Shown here: in pieces, positions 41,901 to 52,697 of the stretch
How the letters are laid out: each line of letters starts with the position of its first letter
How positions within the stretch are numbered: the stretch's first letter is position 1
Assembly (NCBI GenBank): GCA_019448385.1
Contig: JAGTXO010000004.1
Span: forward strand, 434,001-498,000
Length of the DNA stretch: 64,000 nt
From: Diacronema lutheri
Lineage: Eukaryota; Haptophyta; Pavlovophyceae; Pavlovales; Pavlovaceae
Direction of reading: 5' to 3'
Translations under genes and position numbers: made by a program
The notes under the pieces: generated by a model
Told to the model about the DNA's origin: nothing
Database searches by the model: none
Seen by the model: the letters and a program-made list of their open reading frames with translations, nothing else

Positions 41901-44772
41901 AGATGCGCCCAGCGCGCTCGAGCGGCGCGCCGATGTGTGCAGCCACTCGGTGCGCAGGAAGTCGACAAGCTCGCCGTCGGCGGAGAGCTTGGCGAAGAAG
42001 ACCGTCGGCTCGTTGGGCGCCTTGCACGCCGCGACGAGCACCGCGCGCGCCGAGAAGGCATCGCGCTGGAGAGGCCGGCGCTCCAAAAGATCGCCATCGC
42101 GCAGCGGGCGCGCGGAGGCGAGCATCGCGTCGAAGCTCGCCTGGCACGCGCGGATGAGGGCGCGCTGCGCCTCGGCGGCGAGCTGCTGCTCGAGCTGCCG
42201 GCCGATCCGCGCGTACAGCAGCCCGGTCAGCGCGCGCTCGAGGATATACGCGCGCTCCGTGTTCCACGAGGCGCGAATCGCGCCGTCGGTGTCGTGGTCG
42301 GGCAGCGCCGACTCGGCGTCGACGGTGTACGCGCGGAGGAAATCGACATAGAGCTCGTCGCGGTCGAGCGAGCCGTAGTCAGGGAGCGCCACCTTCACCG
42401 TGCAAAGGCCGTCCGCTTCGGCACGCTTCGCGCGCTGGAAACGCAACAGCGCCTCGTCGCGCTCGGCGCGCGGCAGCGGCGGAGGCGGTACGGGCCTTTC
42501 GGCCGTCGGCGCGGCGCGAAGCAGCGCGCGCAGCGGCTCGCCGCGATACCGACGAAGCGCCGAGTGCGCGTGCGCGCCGTCGATGAGCGCCTCGCCCCGC
42601 TCGGTGAGCTCGACGGTGATCAGCGCGCGCTCGAGCATGTGCGCGCGCACGAGCGCGCGCACGGCCGGCTCGGTCGCAATCTGCTGTGCCGCGAGCTCGC
42701 GCGCCGCGAGTTTGGCGTCGGAGACGAGGCCGGATGGCAAGCCGGGCGGCGGGCGGCCGCCGTGCTCGTCGAGCGCGGCCGCCATGAACGCGCCGAGTGT
42801 GGCGTCGAGCAGGTCAACGGGCTCGACGGGCGTGTGCGTCGTCCACCCATCCCGAAGGTTCGTCGCAAACTGCGCGGACGTAAGGCCCACCTGCGCGACG
42901 ACAATGTCGAGGCCCGCCCGCTGCGCCGCGGCGAGCAGGCCGTGCTTGACCGGCTTGCCCGCGCCCGCCGCGCCCTCGCCGCCCGCCGCGCTGCCGCGCA
43001 GCGCGACGCCCTGCCGAACCGCCAGGTACTCGTGCAGGTCGGTCATCGCCAAGTTGTCGTTGGCGCGCTCGAGCGCCGCCTCGAACGCGCTCGCGCCGCC
43101 GTCGCCGGCGGCGAGGCCGAGGCGCGCGGCGTCGCGCGCCCACTGCGCGCGCAGCTGCGCCTTGCGCGCCTGCAGCCGCGCCCACCGCCCGTCCGCTTCG
43201 TGCAGCTCCCATAGCCACGCCTCCTGCAGCGGCGCAGTTTCGTCAATCCGGTATGCCGCAATTGTCGGCGGCTCGAGCAGCTCAACGCGCAGGCAGCGGA
43301 GCGCGCGCTCGACGGGGCCGACGAGCGCGCGCAGCGCCTCCGCCGTCGGTGGCGGCGCGCGCGGGTCCGCCGAGCGTAGCCACGCGTCCGCGCACGCGTC
43401 GATCGCCCACTCCGCCTCGAGCGCGAGTTCGCCCTCGGCGGGCGGCGGCCGGTCGGCCGCGCGCGGCTGCAGCCGCTCAGGCACGTCGAGTGCGCGGATG
43501 CGCTCGTCGAGCGGCAGCATGAAGTTGGCCGCGAGCATCTCCGGCGGGTAGAGCTTTGCGAGCTTGGACGCCGCGTGGTTTGCGCTCGCCTGCTTCGCCG
43601 CCGAGCGCGCGGCGCGCCGTCGCGCGACGCGCTCGGCCTGGCGCAACCGCTCGCGCTCGGCCTTATCCTCGTCGTCCTCGTCGTCGACGTCAAACCCCTC
43701 CATCTCCTCCTCCGGCTCGTCGTCGTCGTCGTCGTCGTCTTCCTGCTCGCCGTCCATCGCGACCGCCGCGACCGCGCGCGCAGCCTCGCTCACGTCGCCG
43801 CCCTCGGCCTCGGGCTGCGCCTCGTCACCTGCCGTGCCTGCGCGGCGGTGGCGGCGGCGGCGAGCGAGGCGCGCGCGCGCGGCCACGGCCGGGTCAGGCA
43901 AGCTCGTGGGACGACACGGGGCGCGCGGCGCGCGCGCCGCCGCCGCCACCGCTTCGCGTGCCTTTGTGCTTTGTGAAGGCGAGGAGCTCGGCGAGCTCGT
44001 CAGCGGTGCCGAAGATGTCCTGCGCCTCCTCGACCTCCGCGCCCTGCTCCTCGTCCGGCTCGTCGAGCTTGACGGCATTGCCCTCCTCATCGACGATGAA
44101 ATTGTCGTCCTCGTCATCGTCTTCATCCGACCCGATCTCCGCCTCGCGCGCCGGCTTGGCCAGCTCGTCCGCACCGTCGTCCGCGCCATCGTCGTCGTCG
44201 TCGTCGTCAAACAGCTCCGCCTCGATCCTGCGGCGCGCCGCGTCGTCGTCAAGCGCCTCATCGTTGGCCGCACCGGCGCGCTCGTCGGTGTCATCGGCAG
44301 GCTCGCGCGCACGCTTCTGCAGGCGGCGGAAGCCGCCAGCCTCATCGCGCCGCGGCAGCCGCCGCCCGGTGTTCTCCTCAATGAGATCGTAGTCGTCGTC
44401 GTCGAGCCGCTCCTCCTGCCGTTGCCTGCGCTTGCGCTTGCGCGCGGGCGCCTCGTCGTCCTCCTCCTCCTCGGCCTCGTCGTCGTCGGCCGCAGCGGCC
44501 GCCGTGCCGTCAGCATCGTCGCCCTCGGCCTCATCCGCCGCCGCGTCCTCCTCACCGTCGCCCGCACCCTCCTCGCCCGCGCCGCCCTCGACCTCGTCGT
44601 CCGCGCCGGCCGCGCCGTAGTCGGCGTCACGGTCCGAAGCGTCCTCGTCGGCGCCTCCGGCCTGCTCACCCTCCCCCTGCCCCTCGCCGCCGCCCAGCAC
44701 GCCGGCCGCCACGGCCTCGTCCTCCACCTCCACCCCGCCCACCTGCGGCGACGAATGCTCGCCCTCCGCCAT
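38906..44772 (-). CDS. SPT6: Transcription elongation factor SPT6
   Basis: Six exons: 43947-44772, 40568-43837, 40164-40479, 39880-39955, 39200-39707 and 38906-39091. SPT6 is a histone chaperone that travels with RNA polymerase II. Parts in order: very acidic N-terminus with EIGSDEDDDEDDNFIVDEEG; helical core with KLYPPEMLAANFML; YqgF-like region with FCVLGASHLRCRELKAELDNL; death-like/HhH region with LLQYVPGLGPRKSARLFEQL; S1 domain with WCQLENGMQAHLPADAM; and tandem SH2 with ISHPLFQNVTGDKAV and DVLFRPSKKGTDHLSMSW. The C-terminal tail is Pro-rich and holds one WG pair. The intron at 39956-40163 is best read with a GC donor (AAAG then GCGAGC); the others are GT-AG. Length is about 1,720 residues, normal for SPT6. 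Confidence 0.93.
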
Positions 44773-44923
44773 CACTCGCGGGTGGCGGCGCGCGCGCCAG
44801 TCGCGAGGCCCCCGCAAAAAAGTCACAGGTTTTGTTTCAGCTCTGGGTCAAGCAAGCCATGGGGTCGGGGCGCATCCTGCATTGATCCCCAAGCGCACGG
44901 CTGTTGGGCGCGCGCCCGGTCGA

Positions 44924-45643
44924 ATGGCGGGAAAGACGCTCCGGCGGCCGCCGTCGGAGGCGCTTTCGCCTGTGTCAATCCAGGCGCCGCCTGATAGGGC
45001 CACGCCAACCCTCGGCGGCCTCATCGTGCTCGGGCCGTCGCGGCGCTCGGTGCTGCGCACGCTCGCGCCGAGCACGCCACCGATGCTTAGGCCGGACGAT
45101 AGGGGCTCGAGGCAGCGAGCGCTGCTCTGCCAGCCGCCACAGGGCATCTATTCCGCCCCTCTCATTGCCGAGGGCCACGTCATCGCCCGCCCTTCGCACC
45201 GCCCGGGCATGGACAACTCGAGCATGCAGGCAAGCAGCGGGGGTATGCGCGCGTGCTCGAGCGCGATGGCCGGCGAGGCGTCGGATTGGGCGGTGCTGAC
45301 GCTTGGCGGGCTGCAGATCACCGGGCCCTCGCAGCGCTGGATCGTCCGCCAGTCCGCACCGAGCACGCCCACGCTCATGCGCCCGTCGACGGCGCAGCCG
45401 GCGCTCCAGCGCGCGCGCCTGAGCGGGCCGGCCGACTTGGAACGGGCGCGCAGCGAGACGGTGCGGATGTCGTCCCTCATGCTCTTGCGCTTCGGCGCCG
45501 CGCTCAATCGGCTCAACGAGCTCGTCCACGCCGGCGAGGACGAGCCGCCCATCGCCGACGGCGACGTGAGCGCCAACGAGCTCGTGCTGCAGCTCGAGAT
45601 GATCGTCGACCAACTCGAGGCTGCCGCGAGGCAAGGGCCGTGA
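44924..45643 (+). CDS. Hypothetical protein with an internal repeat
   Basis: 239 codons. I do not recognise a family. Two related blocks occur: TPTLGGLIVLGPSRRSVLR with TLAPSTPPMLRP (residues about 25-55) and LTLGGLQITGPSQRWIVRQ with SAPSTPTLMRP (about 120-150). Each pairs a short hydrophobic turn with a basic patch and then an S/T-P site, so they may be docking or phosphorylation motifs. The C-terminal 70 residues are helical (LLRFGAALNRLNELV, LQLEMIVDQLEAAA). The gene is divergent from SPT6. Confidence 0.5.
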   Translation: MAGKTLRRPPSEALSPVSIQAPPDRATPTLGGLIVLGPSRRSVLRTLAPSTPPMLRPDDRGSRQRALLCQPPQGIYSAPLIAEGHVIARPSHRPGMDNSSMQASSGGMRACSSAMAGEASDWAVLTLGGLQITGPSQRWIVRQSAPSTPTLMRPSTAQPALQRARLSGPADLERARSETVRMSSLMLLRFGAALNRLNELVHAGEDEPPIADGDVSANELVLQLEMIVDQLEAAARQGP

Positions 45644-45759
45644 GGGGCGCGCGCTGGCCGCCCATGCGCTCCCCTGCCTTTTCTGACGCAGCCACAGCCG
45701 CGGTAATGCCTAGCGTCGGAACACATTCTGGATCGTCTCGATCAGGTGCCCATCCCATC

Positions 45760-46720
45760 ATGGCTGTCTTCATATTCGCGCTGGCTCTCCCGGCCATGTA
45801 CGGGGGCAGCCGGGTCGCGCTGCGGAGCGGGCGGGCGCACGTCCGCAGCTCGGCGATGGGTGGTTCGACGACCCAGGTATTAAGCGCTGCGCGATCACAG
45901 GTCGTGGCGGCGTACGACGGGCGCGCGCGCGCGCGGACGCCTGACCTGTTTGCCAACTACGCGTCGCGCGCGCCGTGCAGGCCACGGGCTTCGTGCAGAC
46001 GGAGATGCGCAAGGCGGCCATGGCCTTGCACACGCGTGATCAGGCCAAGGAGGGCCAGCAGCAGGCGCAGAAGCCCTTGGCCAAGTGGGAGCCAACGCGC
46101 AAGGGGTACCTGCAATTCCTCGTCGACTCGCGCCACGTCTACGGCGCAGTAGAGGAGATCGTCGGCGAGCGCGCGGAGCTGGCGACGCTCAAGAACACGG
46201 GGCTCGAACGAACCGTCGCGCTCGATAAGGACATCGCCTGGTTCCTCTCCGACGAGGGTGGCTGCCAGCCCACGACGCCGACCGAGGCCGCAACCGGGTA
46301 CGCCGCCGAGCTCAAGCGCCTCTCGACGCCGGCGTTCATCTGCCACTTTTACAACTACTACTTCGCGCACACGGCGGGCGGGCGCATGATCGGCAAGCAG
46401 ATGTCCGACATGCTGCTCGACGGCCGCGTCCTCGAGTTCTACAAGGCGCGGCGCGGCGCTGCGCACGCGCGCGGTGCGACCTGCCGCGCCACCCTCGCTG
46501 ACCTCGCGCGCGCCGCGCGCGCGGTGTCCGCTGCTGTGGCTGATCTCGCGCCGCAACCGCGCAGTGGGATGGCGACGTGAAGGAGCTGCTTGACGCGGCG
46601 AGGCAACACATTGACGCCATGGCCGCGTCGTGGACGCAGGATGAGCGCGACGCGTGCCTCGCGCAGACCGCGGCCTCGTTCAAAGGCGGCGGCGGGCTCA
46701 TGGCGAGCCTGAGGAGCTAG
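45760..46720 (+). CDS. Plastid heme oxygenase (plant HO1-like)
   Basis: Three exons: 45760-45876, 45982-46445 and 46563-46720. It opens heme to biliverdin, feeding bilin chromophore synthesis. The leader (VFIFALALPAMYGG then an Arg/Ser-rich stretch) suggests plastid import. Family marks: GFVQTEMRKAAMALHTRDQA (containing the proximal heme His), KWEPTRKGYLQFLVDS, NTGLERTVALDKD, FICHFYNYYFAHTAGGRMIG (the distal helix glycines), LEFYK-WDGDVKELLDAA and a final FKGGGG, all as in plant HO1. Intron 1 is GT-AG. Intron 2 (46446-46562) starts with GC directly after FYK; the conserved FYKWDGD leaves no room for another donor. Confidence 0.93.
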
Positions 46721-46902
46721 TGCGGCCGTCGCCAACGCCGCGGAGCCCTTCCCGCGTGAGCGCCACACTGGCACGCGGATCATGCCCGCGCCGGCGTGCG
46801 CCACAGGCGGCCGCTCGCCTGGCTCCGGGCTAAGGTCCGGGCTATGGGACCGAGTCTTCAACTCTTTTTTAAGGCCGGCGGCCGCCCGTAGAGCATCCGC
46901 CC

Positions 46903-48307
46903 TCACTCGGCAATCTCAGGCTCGCGGCCGTCGCCAGCGGGCGGGTACTGAGTGGACGCCAGCTCCTGCCGCTTGAGCGCGGCGAGCAGAAATAGGACGC
47001 CAAACTGCGCGGGGGGCGAAAGGCGACGTGCATCGGCCGGCGCGCGCGTTCGAGAAGTCGTGGTGCATGCGCGAACGCGGGAGAAGCGTGAATGGTGCGC
47101 TCGCGCGAGGGGCATCGACGCGGCAGGTGGCGCGCTCGACGCGGCCATTCGCGACTCGCCTTTGCAAGGAAGATGACGATGTACACTGCCTCCGCGAACG
47201 CGTCCTTGCCATCCATGAAAGCCCAGCGCGGGAGCGCTGACAAGCGCATGCAGTCAAAGAGAAGCGTCATGACCGTTAGCGTCAAGTAGAGCACGAGAAA
47301 GTTTGCCTTGTCGGTGTCGAGGTAGTAGAGCGCGAACAGCGGGATCAGCGCCTGCCAATCCAGGTTTGCGATTGACGTGAGCAAGAAGAGCAGCTGGCGC
47401 GCGCAAATGTAAGGGCCATCGCGGCATTCGCAGCGCGCGCGACACGTTGCGCGCGCGCGTGGCGCACGCGTCAGTCGCGCGCAGCGCGAGCGGCGGCCAT
47501 CCACGAACGCACAGCGTTGCCACACGCGCGCGCGCGCACGAGCTGCGCGAAGAGGGTGAGGTAAAGGGCCCGACGGATGCCGCGGCTCTCCGTGAAATCG
47601 CCGAGCGCTTCGCCGAAGTTCTCCTCGTGCCAAAGGCGGAGGAGCTTGGCGGTGATGGCGGCGGTGCAGATGGTGACGAGCAGGAACGAGAGCCGTGCCA
47701 GCCCAAACGACGCCTCAAAGTGCACCGTGCCCCAGCCGAGCGAGTCGGGCGCGGCGCCCGCGTAGGCGAGGAGGCCGAGGAAGAGGCACACCCAAGAGAC
47801 CGCCCAGAAGCCGATCAGCACGCGCGGGTTGGCAAGGCCCATCGCGCCGAGTTGCGCCTTGATGCTTCTCGCGCGCGCATCCACGGCCGCAAGCCCCTCC
47901 ACCGCCGAGAGCAGGCATGCCACCCACAGCGGCACGTACGCGAGCCAGATCAGCCAATTGCCCGCCGTGCCCGCGCTCTGGCACTTGCACCAGACGGCGG
48001 GCGGCGTGTCGGTGAAGTGCGCGGGAATGGCGTGCGGGGTGCCTTTGGGGCACAGCTTGCCGAATGCGCTCTTCGTGCCGCCGATGGTCACGGAGCTCAG
48101 GCCGACGAACGCCTCGACCGGCTTGCCGTCGCGCAGCACCGTCCCCTGAATCCACTCGTGCGAGCCGAGCGACACGGTCACGAAGAGGATGCAAAGCAGC
48201 GCGACGGCGGCGCAGAGCAGCGGCAGAAAGTCGAGCGACGGGCGCGCACCCGAGCCGCTCAAGGCGTCACTCCGCACACCCGTCGCCAGCTTGCTCGTCG
48301 GCGCCAT
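46903..48307 (-). CDS. Polytopic membrane protein of unknown family
   Basis: Three exons: 47540-48307, 47160-47393 and 46903-47004. About seven hydrophobic spans are visible: FLPLLCAAVALLCILFVTVS, NWLIWLAYVPLWVACLLS, VLIGFWAVSWVCLFLGLLAY, LARLSFLLVTICTAAITA, then in exon 2 LLFLLTSIANLDWQALIP with ALYYL, and LVLYLTLTVMTLLFDC, and a last one made across the second junction (YIVIFLAK-FGVLFLLAAL). A loop between spans 1 and 2 has three Cys residues (CPKG, CKC). Ends in an acidic tail. I do not recognise it. Intron 1 (47394-47539) is GT-AG; intron 2 (47005-47159) has a GC donor (AAAG then GCGAGT). The gene is divergent from GRASP with about 100 bp between starts. Confidence 0.65.
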
Positions 48308-48409
48308 GCCCGAGGCGCCGCTCCGGCAAGCAGGCGTGGGAGAGCGCCTTTCTTCAAACGGCCACAAAAGCATCTCGGGCGCGGTTGGCGCGAGGCGCAC
48401 GACGCCGCG

Positions 48410-49231
48410 ATGGGGCTGGTGCCGAGCGCGGAGGCGGACCACGAGGAGATGCTCGACGTGATCGGGAAGGAGCATGGCTACCGTGTGCACCACGTCGAAG
48501 CTGGCTCGCCTGGCGACCAGGCAGGCCTCGTTTCCATCCTCGATTACATCGTCGTCGCGAACGGCATACGTGTCGACCAGGAGGACGGCCAGCTCGTGCA
48601 GATGATCGCGGAGAGCAAGGACGAGCCGATGCGGCTGTGCATCTTCAACACGCACACCCTTCGCACGCGCGAAGTCACGCTCACGCCTAACGACAAGTGG
48701 GGCGGCAGCGGGCTTCTCGGCGTGACGATCCGGTTTGACGTGCTCCACTCCCCCGACAAGCACACGCTGCACGTGCTCGACGTGTACGAGAGCTCACCGG
48801 CCTCGTACGCGGGGCTCGAGGGGAACAACGATTACATCATCGCCGTCGGCGACCTCCTCTTCAGCGGAATAAACGAGTTCATGGACATCATCCACCACAA
48901 CATCAACCGAGACGTCCGCCTCTACGTGTACAACGCCGCGACCGAGTCCGTCCGCGAGTGCACGATCGTGCCGGACAACGGGTGGGGCGGTGAAGGCGTG
49001 CTCGGATGCGCGCTTGGCGCGGGCTACCTCCACTCGCTCCCGCAAAGCCGCCTGCGCGTCAGCCGACGCGTCATCCCAATCGGCGGCGGCGCCGACGCCG
49101 AGCCAGCGACGGACCGGGCCCGCGCCGCGCGCCAACCAGAGCCGCCGCTGTCTCGGTTGCCCGAGCCGCTCCTCGACGCGCCGACACGTGTCGACCCGCC
49201 GCCGCCGCTCTCGGTGGCCGATGGGGAATGA
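48410..49231 (+). CDS. GRASP55/65-like Golgi stacking protein
   Basis: 273 codons. Two PDZ-like GRASP modules are clear: HGYRVHHVEAGSPGDQAGL with VNGxR-like IVVANGIRVDQ (residues about 20-100), ending NDKWGGSGLLGVTIRF, and LHVLDVYESSPASYAGL with YIIAVGDLLFS (about 115-200), ending DNGWGGEGVLGCALGAGYLH. The start MGLVPSAE keeps Gly2, the myristoylation site that tethers GRASPs to Golgi membranes. The Ser/Pro-rich regulatory tail of animal GRASPs is reduced to about 60 residues. It acts in Golgi stacking and unconventional secretion in other eukaryotes. Confidence 0.92.
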   Translation: MGLVPSAEADHEEMLDVIGKEHGYRVHHVEAGSPGDQAGLVSILDYIVVANGIRVDQEDGQLVQMIAESKDEPMRLCIFNTHTLRTREVTLTPNDKWGGSGLLGVTIRFDVLHSPDKHTLHVLDVYESSPASYAGLEGNNDYIIAVGDLLFSGINEFMDIIHHNINRDVRLYVYNAATESVRECTIVPDNGWGGEGVLGCALGAGYLHSLPQSRLRVSRRVIPIGGGADAEPATDRARAARQPEPPLSRLPEPLLDAPTRVDPPPPLSVADGE

Positions 49232-49371
49232 TCGCGCTTTCCCGCGCACTGTGGTCGTCGAGGTGGCCACGGGCCACCGTTAGCGGTCAGCCACACTGGC
49301 TCACTACTTACTGCCAGTCAACTCGCGATTGATCAACCGGGCACCCACAGGGCCTGGCAGCAGGCTCCTCG

Positions 49372-50392
49372 TCATAGGTGGTCAGCCCACTGCTCAAAGA
49401 TGCCCTCGCTGCCGTACCACTTGTACGTGTCGGGCAGCACGATCGAATCGAGCGCGGTTGGGATGAAGCCGCTGTGATGGCAGTCGTCGAGAACGATGGA
49501 GCCGCATCCGCCCGTGAGCGTCGCCGTCTCGATGGGGATCAGCCCGTCGCCCGCCACGCCAAACGCAGAGCCGGAGAGCGCAAAGTACGACGGCAGCGCG
49601 ACCAAGCGCTCGAGCAGTTTGGATCTGCGTTCGTCGCCGTCCCACGCACTCGAGCGCACGAGCTCGCCAAAATTGCACGTCGTCGTCCCGCGGCCGGCGA
49701 CGCACACGAGCTGCTCGGGAGCCAACGGCTTCCCCGAAGGAAACTTGTCGTTGATGTAGGTGAGCAGGCCGCGCGTCTGGTCGACGGCTGCGACAGGCGA
49801 GCTCAACGGCGGCGCGTTGTGCGGTGTGCCGAGCGTGACGAGGCGCGCGACGCGTTTTTGCGCACGCTCCGTGCCCAGCCGCTCGCCCACGTACGCGCGA
49901 ATCGCCCAGCCGCCGATGGAATGGCCAATCAGTGTGACGCTCGCGTCGGGGCCACACTCAGCGTCCACAGCCGCGAACGTCTTGTCCAGCGCCTCAAAAT
50001 AGAAGTTCAGCGTCGGGGTTGGCTCGAGGCGCGCCTGCCAGAAGGCCGCGGTGAAGGTCGCAGGCGCGATGCGCAGCCTACCGGCGGAAAAGATGCGGCA
50101 TGCGAGCACGCGCGCGCATTTGGTGTGTCAACGGGGCCTGGCCGCCGTGCGCGCCGCGCACCTGGTGTCGAGCGCTCGCCGGAGGGGACGCGACTCGCCA
50201 GCACAGGCGCGTGAGAGGCGCGATGAACACTTTGTGGCCTCGTGATTCGAGCAATGCGGCGAGAGTCGCGTAATCCTTCGGGACACCAAACTGGGCGGGA
50301 GCGATGATGATCGGTCGGCGCACGGCTACCGCCGAGCCATTCGCGCGCCCAAGCGCGGCGATGATGCACACCAAGGTGGTGATCCCTCGCAT
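49372..50392 (-). CDS. Alpha/beta hydrolase (lipase-like), secreted or lumenal
   Basis: Two exons: 50205-50392 and 49372-50077, GT-AG intron 50078-50204, giving APLTRL-LRIAPATF. Begins with a signal peptide (ITTLVCIIAALGRANG). The nucleophile elbow is GHSIGGW (Ser, about residue 126); VTLGTPHNAPP follows as in lipases that act near membranes. The acid is probably Asp in VAGDGLIPIETA and the His is one of DDCHHSGFIP. Plant and algal relatives are annotated as PGAP1-like or esterase/lipase proteins. Substrate unknown. Confidence 0.8.
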
Positions 50393-50869
50393 CGTGATCG
50401 CGGGCAGGTTTGGGATCCCACTGTGAAAAAGATCTGAAGAGCCGAGTTCGCTTCCGGGCGAGTCATGGGACGCGACAGCAGGCTTTCAGGGCCGATTTTT
50501 TACGAGCCCGGCGGGCTCCCACTCAGTCGGCCGTCCCGGTCGGCCGATCTGATCCAAGTTCGTGAGCATGATGTCAATCGGGCCAAGAGCGTGCGCACGA
50601 ATCGGCCGCGGCGCCGAATGCTCGGACCTCGGGAGCATCGGGCACGAAGCACGACGCGCGCGCGCGGGCTTGACCTGGCACGGTCAGCCACAAGGCACAG
50701 CAAGCAAAACTGCGCGGATGGGAAGAGATGGTGCGCCTCCGCTCTCGAAGAGCGAGGCGGTGCGGAGGCCGTCGGCGTGCGCCGACGGTATGTTCACGCA
50801 CAGTGCGGTGGAGAGGTGGAAAAGGTGGAGGATGGGGGGGGGGGGAAGGGGGGGGGGGGGGGGTCCGGC
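50393..50869. other. Intergenic region with G-rich tract
   Basis: 477 bp between a gene start (left, minus strand) and a gene end (right, minus strand). G-rich tract at about 50834-50863. No conserved reading frame, tRNA or repeat recognised. Confidence 0.6.
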
Positions 50870-52487
50870 TCAAGGCGCAGGCGCGCCGGCGGCCGGTACG
50901 CGTTCGCGCTGGAGGACAGCTGACGCTGGCTTGGACGGCGCCACGTTGCCGTCGCCGCGTGGAGGCGTGTTGGCCAACGTGTGAGCCGGCGCCGATGCAG
51001 GCGCGTCGCCACGCGCGTGCTTGGCGCGCGCGCCGTCGCCGTCGGCGGGCTCGTCGCGCGCGCGCTTGGCGATGATCGCGTCGGCGGCGGCGGACGACGA
51101 CGGCTTGGCGTCAGGCGTGCGCGTCGGCTTGGCGTCGGGCGCATCCGGCGCGAGGCTCGTTGACGCATGTTCCGTCGTAGCGCGGAGCGAGCTCGAGCCC
51201 GTGGACGCGCGCATGCGCTCGAGCTCGGCAGGCGAGAGGTTGACGTGTGCCCCCTCTTTGCCCGGCTCGTCGGCGGCCATCTGCAGCCCGATGAGCTCGT
51301 AAAAGTCAATGATGGTGTGCGCGCACGCAAAGACGTCCGCTTCCGTCGTGTCGGGCGAGATGGCTCGATACCACGGCTCGTCCTCGTGCCCCTTGATGGG
51401 GTTCGAGAGCTGCGCGCGCGCCATGACGCGCACGCCGCGCGCAGAGCGCGAGAGACGAGAAGAGCGGGGCGTGCTGGGTGAGCGCCGACAGGGCGGGCGC
51501 TCTGCTCGCGACGACGCCAGCGCGAGCGCTCGGCGGGGCGCCCGCCCGCTCGCCATTGCCCCGGCCTGCCCGCCCGCTCGCCATCACCATCTCCCACACC
51601 ACCGCGCCGACGCCCGCGCGCGGCGGAGGGCCGGAGGCCGCGCAGGGGGCCGGGGGGCCGCACGGCTCACCGTCTGCTGGTTGTGCGCCGCGGCAAGCGC
51701 GACGGCGGCGGCCGCGACGGTTTTGTGGTCGTACTGTAGGCAGACGAGCGTGCGATACGAGTCGTTGACAAAGTTCCACGCGAGCTGCGCGAACTCGCGC
51801 GGCATCGCGACGCTCTTGATGTACGCGAGCAGCTCGCGGTACGGGTGCTCGAGCTGAAGCTCGAAGCCAAGGGTCTGCAGCAGCACGCGCTCCGAGACGA
51901 GGACTTGCTCGCGCAGCTCCCAGAACTTGCGCGAGTCAGGGTCGGGCACGTCCTTGGCTGAGCAGTTGAACCGCTTTTGGTACGCCTGGTGCAGTACGTC
52001 CTTCAGCTTCTTCGGCGTCTCCTCGACCTTGCCGCCGAGCAGCAGGCATGTGCATGCCGTGATGAACCGGTCGTACTCGACGAACGACTTGCGCGCGTAA
52101 AAGCGGTGCATGTACACCAGCGCGGTCGAGATCGAAAGCTGCGGACTGCGCGCGTGGTCGGGCGCACGGCGAGCATGCACGTGCGCGCGCGTGCGCGGCG
52201 CGGGGACGGTGGGCGTCCGAGGACGCCTCTCGCCGCGCGCCCAGCCAAAGCCAAGCGCGCGCAGAGCGGGCAGTCAGCGAGACGCGCAGGGCGGCCCACG
52301 AGGGGTCGATCTGCACGTACAATCGCAAGGCCCGCCCCACCTCCTGGATGAAGGACGCGGTGCTGCACCGGTACGACTCCTCCTTCTGGTAGGAGAAGCC
52401 GTCGACCGCCTGCGACGGCATGCGATGCAGCTCCTCCCAGGTGAGGAGCCATGGCGCGCGGCTGGTGCCCGGGGCCGGGGTCATCAT
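50870..52487 (-). CDS. Cyclin T/K-like transcriptional cyclin
   Basis: Three exons: 52307-52487, 51671-52138 and 50870-51409. The spliced first cyclin fold reads STASFIQEVGRALRLY-LSISTALVYMHRFY, CTCLLLGGKVEETPKKLKDVL, close to animal cyclin T/K (with its 'NTAIVYMHRFYM' and 'AAKVEEQPKKLEHV'). The second fold holds QTLGFELQLEHPYRELL, FVNDSYRTLVCLQY and PWYRAISPDTTEADV. The tail is Ala/Pro/Asp-rich. Such cyclins activate CDK9/CDK12 kinases, which phosphorylate the RNA polymerase II tail. The first splice donor is chosen by cyclin T alignment; a donor 30 nt downstream would keep ten more residues. It starts 210 bp from the divergent YIPF6 gene. Confidence 0.85.
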
Positions 52488-52697
52488 AGCTGCCGCTATG
52501 CTGCCCCCGCAGCCCGCGTAGGTCGTGCCCTCGCGCCCTGGCCCCAGATCCTAGTCCTCGCACCGCCCCCTTGCCCCTGTCCCGAGTCCCCCTGTGCGTC
52601 GGGGGGAGGGCGAAGGCGTTTCCGGACCGGAGCGCACGCCTAGTCCGGCGCACGGTCGCCCTGGTCGGCTCCGCAGCGGCGTCGGCGAGCGAGCGGG

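Noticed and set aside
40278-44669. One continuous minus-strand frame taken as the full SPT6 protein
   Set aside because: The frame is open through the introns, but residues before about 43838 are not SPT6-like; the acidic N-terminus lies in another frame, joined by a GT-AG intron.
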